Assembly: GCF_040939455.1 (NCBI RefSeq)
Contig: NC_134119.1
Location: 71,193,381-71,257,380, forward strand
Direction of reading: 5' to 3'
Length of the DNA stretch: 64,000 nt
Source: Microcebus murinus
Taxonomy: Eukaryota; Chordata; Mammalia; Primates; Cheirogaleidae
Both the position numbers and the translations under genes were made by a program. Shown here piece by piece: positions 47,779 to 64,000 of the stretch. The first letter of the stretch is position 1, and each line of letters begins with the position of its first letter. The notes below the pieces were generated by a model that did no database searches, was not told the DNA's origin, and worked only from the letters and a program-made list of their open reading frames with translations.

Positions 47779-48222
47779 AAAAGCAATAGACCTAACAGAC
47801 ATTTACAGAACATTCTACCCCAAAACTACAGGAAATATATTCTTATCAGCACATGGAACATTTTGCAAGGTAGATCATATGTTCTTCTGTAACCACATTC
47901 AGTTTAATGAAAGTGTCCTTTTTCAATTGAAAAAAAAAAACTCTCCAGAGTCCTGATTGAAGAGCAGATTCACCCCCTCCCCCCTTCTTGGAGCAGGAGG
48001 CCCTTAATTTAGTTCCTCTCTGTGTCTCCCCAGAACCACTATGATCAGAAGAAACTGAGTCATTATTGCCTGCAAATTGCTATGACTCTTCAAAGGGCTG
48101 GGTCAGTCAACAAGCACAGCACTGTGATATTTCTGGTTTAAAGAAACCATTAATTCCCATATTGTGGCTATTTACATGTCTTTATTAAATTCACTTTATA
48201 ATTTCTCTTTCAAAAGACTCTC

Positions 48223-48238
48223 AATTCTTCCTTTGTCA

Positions 48239-48275
<37 letters not shown>

Positions 48276-48286
48276 CTTCCTTTGTC
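48223..48286 (+). mobile_element. Poly(A)-only retroinsertion with 15-bp TSD
   Basis: AATTCTTCCTTTGTC at 48223-48237 is repeated exactly at 48272-48286. Between them are only ACT and about 31 A residues. Confidence 0.85.
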
Positions 48287-48589
48287 CCTTCTCTTATTTT
48301 CCTCATTCCAAAATCTTTTATTATATTAGTGATTTCAGAAATTCTCCTAATCTTAGTGTTACTAAAATTTCATTTTGCTAAGAATATTTTGAAATAATCC
48401 ATGCATGTATAAAGTGAAAATCTAATATTGGATATTCAATTCATTTCTGAAAGAAAAAAATATACTTCATAAGGAAGTTGACTCTTAAAATGCTGTAACC
48501 CACTGTCCATCCCAGGTCTCATCTAATATAGACTGGTTTTCTGTGTTGATAAAGTTGTGTTAATGTAAATTTGCTACATTTAAACATTG

Positions 48590-48910
48590 GGCGGGATGTT
48601 TGATTTCTATTGTTGCTATAAAAAATTACCAGAATTTGAATAGCTTAACAACACAAATGTATTATAGTTCAGTAGGTCAGGTCTCCCTGGCCTAAAATAG
48701 AGGTATGAGTAGGACTGCATTAATTTCTGGTATGCAGGACCAGATTTAAAAAAGAATTTGCAGTATGTGGACCCATGTCTGTGTGTGGCTAAAGCCCACC
48801 CTTACTCTACTGTTCCACACTGCAGCCCTGGAATCTGGCCTTTAGGAGAGTAAGCCATGGTCATTTCATCTTCACTCCTTAAATGTTGCCCTTAATAGAT
48901 CACTTTACAG
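48590..48910 (-). mobile_element. MaLR-like LTR fragment, antisense (tentative)
   Basis: TTGTTGCTATAAAAAATTACC, CAACACAAATGTATTATAGTTC and AGTAGGTCAG follow the antisense MLT1-type LTR pattern. Diverged; extent approximate. Confidence 0.5.
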
Positions 48911-49019
48911 AAATCTTAGATGTAACATTACACCCAGCAACAAATAATCACATATATATACCTTTAAAATGGAACCCAGGACACCTCTTACTAGAATATA
49001 CATAAAAGGAAAGGATACA

Positions 49020-49500
49020 TACCAGACCTGCTACAACTGTGGATTGTATGTGGAGTGATGAATGAGATGAATGGGAATAAGTACATCAAAATTTAAGTCC
49101 TTGCAGAGACCAGGACAGAGGGATGCTCTCTTTGTCCAGAGCCTTCAAGTCCAGTTTCATCATATAATGGCTCACTGCATCAAAGCTCACCTGAGTGGTT
49201 CTGAAAGAACTTCAAAAGATGATAAACATAAAATCACCATTTCAAAAGATAACCTATCAATTCAATTCACTCTCCATCAAATTGGCACTGACTGATCAAC
49301 ACTATGGTGCTCACATGGTAGTAATATTCTCTAGGGTTTAGGGGGTTGAGGGGGCTAAAATCACAACTAATGGATGCAGTGAGCATTGTAGAGGGGAAGG
49401 ACACGCTTATAATCTTCACCTGGGTGAGGCAAAGTCATAAAATGTAACCAAAATGTTTATACTCTCACAATATCCTGAAATAAAAATTAAAATAAATAAA
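49020..49500 (+). mobile_element. L1-derived 3'-end element (lemur type)
   Basis: AAATTGGCACTGACTGATCAACAC and GGGTTTAGGGGGTTGAGGGGG parallel the L1 3'UTR at 47530-47620 (AAATTGGTATTAACGGATC), and it ends ATATCCTGAAATAAAAATTA. The 74-codon frame at 49071-49295 lies inside and is not considered a gene. Confidence 0.6.
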
Positions 49501-50225
49501 GACAACCTATCACCTATTAGAATGTATACCTATCACAGAAAAGGTATAGAGAATATTTTACTTCCACGTTGGAAGGCTTCTGATACTATCTAATGGAAGG
49601 CTATATTCTTCCTTCTTTTGACATATCCTGCTACTTGGAAGTAGCAGGGTTGCTTTCCAAGAAATAAATCTAAAAGCCTTCTTTACTATGAGTTATACAT
49701 AAGCATCAAAAACATTTTGTGACCATGTAGAATTTTTTAATTGAGGTGAAATTCACATAATGTAAAATTAGCCATTTTAAAATGTACAGTGTAGTTAACA
49801 TTAAGTTCATAATGCTGTGCAACCATCACCTCTATCTAGTTATAAATATTTTCACACTCCCCAAGACCACACTCCTATTAAGCAGACACTGCCCATGTAC
49901 CTCACCTTTCAATATTTAGATTTCTGTGTACTCTGCTCACCTTACATGGGATTTTATTTTAAAAGTTCTTCCCTATTTGTTTCTGCCAAACCAAATAAAA
50001 TGAAATACTCACCTGAGACTGACGAGCAAGTTCATCTTCACTCTGAGGGCAAGAGGCAACTAAAATCCTCCATGTCCCCATAGAACCCCTTTAATTAGGC
50101 AAAAATCGGGTACCTGCTTTAGTTTCCTGGGGTTGCCCAGGAAAAGACCACAAACTGCATGGCTTGAACATGGTGTTCTCCCATTGTCTTCCATCTGTGT
50201 CTGTCTCTGTGACCAAATTTCTATT

Positions 50226-50562
50226 TTTTTTTTTTTTTTTTTTTTGAGACAGAGTCTCACTTTGTTGCCCAGGCTACAGTGAGTGCTGTGGCGTCAGCCT
50301 AGCTCACAGCAACCTCAAACTCCTGGGCTCAAGCAATCCTCCTGCCTCAGCCTCCCGAGTGGCTGGGACTACAGGCATGCGCCACCATCCCCGACTAATC
50401 TTTTCTATATATATTAGTTGGCCAATTAATTTCTTTCTACTTATAGTAGAGACGGGGTCTCGTTCTTGCTTAGGCTGGTTTCAAACTCCTGACCTCGAGC
50501 AATCCGCCCACCTCGGCCTCCCAGAGTGCTACAATTACAGGCATGAGCCACCGCGCTTGGCT
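50226..50562 (-). mobile_element. Lemur-type Alu, antisense
   Basis: Full dimer with poly(T) head; 5' end diverged (CCGCGCTTGGC). First of three Alus in one LTR. Confidence 0.95.
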
Positions 50563-50580
50563 TTTTTATAAGGACACTAG

Positions 50581-50987
<407 letters not shown>

Positions 50988-51011
50988 CCCTATCTCCAAA
51001 TAGGATCACAT

Positions 51012-51014
<3 letters not shown>

Positions 51015-51053
<39 letters not shown>

Positions 51054-51365
51054 AGACAGAGTCTCACTTTGTTGCCCAGGCTAGAGTGAGTGCCGTGGCA
51101 TCAGCCTGGCTCACAGCAACCTCAATCTCCTGGGCTCAGCGATCCTGCTGCCTCAGCCTCCCGAGTAGCTGGGACTACAGGCATGCACCACCATGCCCGG
51201 CTAATTTTTTGTATATATATTTTTAGTTGGTCAATTAATTTCTTTCTATTTTTGGTAGAGATGGGGTCTCGCTCAGGCTGGTTTCGAACTCCTGACCTTG
51301 AGCGATCCACCCGACTCGGGCTCCCAAAGTGCTAGGATTACAGGCGTGAGCCACCGCGCCCGGCC
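51015..51365 (-). mobile_element. Lemur-type Alu, antisense, long poly(T)
   Basis: Full element with a T-run of about 38; TAGGATCACATTCTT is repeated on both sides. The long uninterrupted tail suggests a young insertion. It faces the preceding sense Alu. Confidence 0.96.
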
Positions 51366-51442
51366 TAGGATCACATTCTTAAGTACTATGGGTTAGGGCT
51401 CCAACATCTTCCTGGGGGACACAATTCAATACTTAACATTAC

Positions 51443-54332
51443 CATATGAACTTCTGCAGTTCTTCAAAGGCCAGAATGATCAATAACCACAGCAATTTCA
51501 AGACTAACAGGCTCCCAATGTAGGATGGCTTGTTCAAAGAAACTTTATTAATTCTCCATATTCTTCTGATCTATTTCTATTATTCACATTCATTTCAGAA
51601 TTTCTCTTCCAAATCTTTTCTGGTTCTTCTTACTTCTGTTAGTTTTCTTCATTGTTCTAGTTCTACTACATGTTCTTATTCCATCAGTGATTTCTTAATC
51701 TTCTCTTTTCAATCTTGAGTGGTCTTTTTAGAATTATAAAATTTATTGTGAACATTCTGAACGTCTCCACATGTGTATGAACTTAAAGTGAATGTTCACT
51801 CTGACACTCCCATTTCCCACCTCCACACTCCTATTCATTGAAGTGCATCGAATGTGAACAGTCATGCCTAGCTAGTCCCACTCCCACAACTCTCCTTCCA
51901 CAGACTGAGCACCACAAGGATGTTGCTTTTTATCTCAATTGTTCACTAAATGTAACACACAACAACTGAAATAAGAGTGTGAAAAGTATTTTAGCTTAAT
52001 AATAAACTGAATATTCTGGAAAGCACACAGAAGAACTAAGTTCCTAAAACCTTTACTGAATTAAAAAGGGTGATAAAAACAAGTTTAGGTTAATGTATTG
52101 TACGTGTTCTCGTGTTTTTCCTATACTCTATAGACAGTAAGCTCCCTGTCTCAGCCACCTATGTGTCCCACTCCCCATATTGCAACCACAACACAGCAAG
52201 TGGTCTTGGAAATGCTCGATGGGTGTCTCAGGAGACTCTCACTCATCACAGCTGCAAATTCAGTTGTTCCTTGCATTCAGTACATAAACGAAGACTGTAT
52301 GGAATGGCTGGAAGTTGACAAAACCAACCCTAGGGTGTCTTTTATCTATGGAAAATACATCATTTCTGCTTTGGGAAAAACTGGGGCCCAGGTCCCCAGG
52401 CCTGGAAAGAAGAACCTTTTGATGAGAGCCAAGATGTTTCTAGAGGGATTTCTACAACTCTCTTGAACCCAGGGACTCAGGTACAAGCACAGCTACAGTA
52501 TGTGTAGCCTTCCAGAGAAAGGATGGAAGGTGGAATCTTCAAGAGTCCACTCTCCTTCCCCCAAAACAGAAAACTCTGCACTCTGGCCTGGAAAAACAAA
52601 AACATAGTGTTTCTAACTCTTCAAGAATTCCACTCATTATATGTGCATAAAGCACAACAAAATGGTGCATGCCCACTATAAAAATGTGAAGTACATGTAC
52701 GGTCTTTTAAAAGGCTCTAAGGCTCAAAGTGAGGAAATCATTATTTTATATTTTTCACACAATACATGTTTTAACCTAACATTATCTCATGTAGCTTGAA
52801 AACTAACTCAAAGAAAAATCCCACAGGAAAATGTGCACATTCAATGCCAGCAGCAAAGGAATGAGTCTATGGGTAGTTAACTGTGAAACCCACTTAAACC
52901 TGCATGAATACATCCTGGTTCCCCTGTTAAAACACTAGGCACTTTATTCTGTAGCAAAATGTCACACAAACATTTATTTATAAGATCAGTGAGATTCCTC
53001 TCTGTTTGATTTCCTGGGTTTATCATGAATTTACCTTAGCTGTGTTTTATTTTGCTTATTTTAGCTATAACCCAATCCCTAGAAAACTTGTTGGGGGACT
53101 TCAAAATGCCTCTATATACAGGATTAAAGAACCCAAGAAAGACTGGAAGAAGTAAAAATTGGGACTCACCTGAGAAGACCAAATAAGGTGATCACCACGC
53201 TGTCAGAAAACAAACAAATAGAATGGAATCAGAAAAAAGTGAGGGTGCTGGGCATTTAAAACCACATTAATATGGTTTTTTGTTTTGTTCTGTTTTGAAT
53301 AAAAACCAAGCCTGAAACAGTTTTAAGTGGTACACATTTTAATGTGACCATTGATATGTGAATTCTTCTATCTTTAGAAATAGAAGATAATTGTCATGGG
53401 AGGATATTCTCTGCATTCTAATTTCTTATAAGTTCAATTATATGAAGGCTTGAGACATCTCAAGCCTTCATATTTCTCAGAAAGAATGACCCTCCCTCCT
53501 AATAGATTCCCTCCCAGAGATGTCTGGAACAAAGAAAATTTCCAAGAAATGTTAAGAGGAACTACCCTTGTTGTCCAACTCTCCTGACACAGGAGAGCAG
53601 CGAATGTATATAAAACACAGGGCTGAGAACCTTTACCTCTCAAATATCCCTACTAAAAATCAAAACTGATGAAAACTGTAACAGGCTTACAGGGAAGTCT
53701 GAAGTTTGTAAAGACATTTATTTTTCGCTTTTATAATCTATGTCTCTACCTCCTGCATATTTTAATAATGCTGAGATGGCTTTCCAGTGTAAACCAAGGA
53801 GATACCTGACACTGAAGGTTTCTATACATTCATAGAATAAATCACAAGGTGGGTCAAGTTCCAATATGGCTCTTTACATGACAAGTAATGACCTGGACAC
53901 AGAAAGTTCTCTCAGAGTGATGACAATTAAGCAGTAACTCTTCATTATGCATTATCAGGTGGCACATGAGATTTTTTTTCTTTTTTCAGACTGTTCTCAG
54001 TAGTTATATTTGGAATGTCTTTCCCCAGCATGAGTTCTCTGGTGTTGATGCAAGTGCAATGCCTTCTGCATTTCTCTCTGCTGTGAATCCTTCTGCTACG
54101 GGTAAGGGCTGGGTGGTGGCTGAAGGCATCTTACACTCACTGCACTTACAAGGCTTCTCCCCCAATGTTGACTACTTGTGCATTTAATTAAGAAAGAACT
54201 GACAAAAAATAAAAAGCTTTCTAACATTCTTAGCACTCAGGTTATTTCCTCCAGTGTGGGTCCCATCATGAGGGATGAAAGAGCAGCAGCAGTAAAGGCA
54301 TTTCTACATTCATTGCACCAATAGAGCTTCTC
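51443..54332 (-). other. ZNF550: ZNF550 3' region
   Basis: Downstream of the ZNF550 stop on the - strand. AATAAA candidates on that strand fall at about 53719, 52975 and 51546; which is used is unknown. Relic fingers occupy 54000-54332. No other gene is supported; a + strand 101-codon frame at 52161-52466 matches nothing I know. Confidence 0.5.
54000..54332 (-). pseudogene. ZNF550: Relic fingers after the ZNF550 stop
   Basis: Directly after HT-stop, the same frame reads EKLYWCNECRNAF, then loses its histidines by frameshift. Further on, at about 54155-54000, EKPCKCSECK and a shifted RRIHSRE mark another broken finger. The stop TGA sits where GGA (Gly of HTGEK) is expected. Confidence 0.85.
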
Positions 54333-62945
<8,613 letters not shown>

Positions 62946-64000
62946 CTAGAAAGTCAAACAGAAATAGTGGTATTGACATTGTGCTGTTGAATAAGATCAG
63001 AGCCTGTCACTCACTTGCTGGTCAAGGTGTAGAGAGACCCAGGCATGAATCACCAAGGCCTCCCAAGGACCAAGCTCTGTGTCCGGCTCAAGGCGGAGGC
63101 AGACACTGCCTTTTGATGTAATGCAATTGTGGCTGAGAGAAAAGCCTCCCATGAGGAAGCCGCTGGAGATGACACAGACAAAAGCAATCCCACGATAACT
63201 GTGGGAAGCAGACAGTATGTGCTCTGGGATATCAGATGAATGGAGGAAAATGACTATAAAAATAATTCTAATCATGATTAACAGCAGCAGCAGCTGAACC
63301 CCACTGGTCCTCACTGTGTTCCTGCCTGGGCTGAAGACTTCATATGCCATGGTGAAGGAAATAAAGGTCCCAGCTCTGGAGCCAGACCCTGGGGGTTGGA
63401 ATGAGGCTTCTTGAATCTGACAGTTGCCAGCTGTGTAACCATGATGAGGATATCTCATTATTTCCCTAAGCCCCTATTTCCAAATCAAACAATAATTATT
63501 CCCATTTCACCAGGCAGTTCTGAGAACTGAACATGTTCACAAGGCAATCACTGTAATGTCTAGGACATGTGAATGCTTGAAATGTTTTGCAACTTTTATT
63601 AATCTTCCCAAAGGCCCAGAGGTCAATGCCATCATCATTTCCATGTCATGTCACAGTCAGCAACCTGGGGCTCAGGCAGCTTTAGAACTCCCCTAGCCTC
63701 ACATTTAAGAAGTAGAGGCAGGATATGAACACTGAGTAAAAGACCTCACAAAGCTGCAAGAGGGTAGGCAGGTGGGGGCAAGGAGTACTTTAGCTAGAAC
63801 TAGAATAGCCAGAAAAAGAGTATGCTACGAGGTGACATTGATGTACAGGAATGGTGTTAAGGGGCAGCCCTGCAGAGATCTAAGGTAGTGTTCTAGGCAA
63901 ATGGAAATACAAAAGCAAAGGCTGAAACCTGGGAAAGAGCCTGGCAAGTTTAGGACTCCTTAGCTGGATGCAGTGAGCAATAGGAGAATAGAAGAGGAGG
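62946..64000 (-). other. ZNF550: ZNF550 intron 1 (partial) with MIR copies
   Basis: No first exon or CpG island was found, so the gene start lies further right. MIR-like sequence is present at about 63385-63560 (GCTCTGGAGCCAGACCCTGG, AGCTGTGTAACC) and about 63590-63740 (CAGCAACCTGGGGCTCAGGC). The - strand frame at 62997-63458 lies mostly across MIR and is not a gene. Confidence 0.6.

Larger units (their letters stand above)
44560..47900 (+). mobile_element. L1 with 5'UTR, ORF1 remnant and nested younger L1 tail
   Basis: The GC-richer part at about 44570-45480 has repeated CTGCTGCCAC...CAGACCTGGG modules and looks like an L1 5'UTR. ORF1-type sequence follows, then ORF2 5' sequence (CCACTTAAATGATATAGATT) up to 47057, resuming at 47793 after a nested insertion. 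Confidence 0.75.

Noticed and set aside
52161..52466. 101-codon + strand frame containing AANSVVPCIQYINEDCMEWL
   Set aside because: It reads like protein by eye, but I recognise no family, it lies antisense in the ZNF550 3' region, and no splice, promoter or TSD evidence supports it.

Overview
The window is mammalian nuclear DNA, almost certainly from a strepsirrhine primate (lemur-type). The Alu elements carry strepsirrhine hallmarks: TATAAATAGAAA...AATTAATTGGCCAACTA between the two arms, and a right arm reading CTGTGAGCTAGGCTGACGCCACGGCACTCACTCTAGCC. Short TTAA-flanked piggyBac-type MITEs and L1 tails ending in CCCCATAATAT point the same way. Mouse lemur or a close relative is my inference. 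Gene order and protein content match the KRAB zinc-finger cluster at human 19q13.43.

Three KRAB-C2H2 zinc-finger genes are present. ZNF419 ortholog (+, CDS 2933-7962) has a CpG-island first exon, a KRAB-A exon, a linker exon and a final exon with 10 fingers. ZNF549 ortholog (+, CDS 18487-37125) has a CpG-island first exon, a 39-bp second exon, a KRAB-A exon and a final exon with 15 good fingers behind three decayed ones. ZNF550 ortholog (-, coding exons 62945 down to 54333) has KRAB-A, KRAB-B and an 8-finger exon; its first exon lies beyond the right edge. The splice phases of all three join into open frames. By family knowledge these are nuclear DNA-binding repressors that recruit TRIM28/KAP1 through KRAB, often to silence transposable elements. 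ZNF419 and ZNF549 share promoter layout, intron-1 sequence and KRAB-exon flanks, so they are local duplicates. A UQCRH (complex III hinge protein) retrocopy with an intact 91-codon frame lies just 3' of ZNF419, inside an Alu.

Layout: 1-2600 upstream sequence with little recognisable; 2.6-8.3 kb ZNF419; 8.7-9.5 kb retrocopy in a fold-back Alu; 9.5-13.9 kb two L1s in opposite orientation with Alus; 14-18 kb mostly unassigned sequence with two Alus; 18.2-37.1 kb ZNF549, whose introns hold Alus, a Tigger split by a solo LTR, a large antisense L1 mosaic, a second Tigger and a piggyBac MITE; 37.1-39.1 kb ZNF549 3'UTR; 39-51.5 kb intergenic repeats (L1s, piggyBac MITE, solo ERV LTR, an orphan CpG island, Alu-riddled MLT1-like LTR); 51.5-64 kb ZNF550 with its 3' region and introns (MLT1A-like LTR, MER5-like, MIRs, Alus).

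I found no previously undescribed biological system. The most notable items are structural: three TTAA/TIR piggyBac MITEs with different termini; the intact UQCRH retrocopy; a site with three direct copies of one 14-mer bracketing two Alus; two minimal retroinsertions (86 bp of L1 tail, and a bare poly(A)); an isolated CpG island; a short telomere-like tract in a KZFP first intron; and frameshifted or stop-truncated terminal fingers in ZNF419 and ZNF550.
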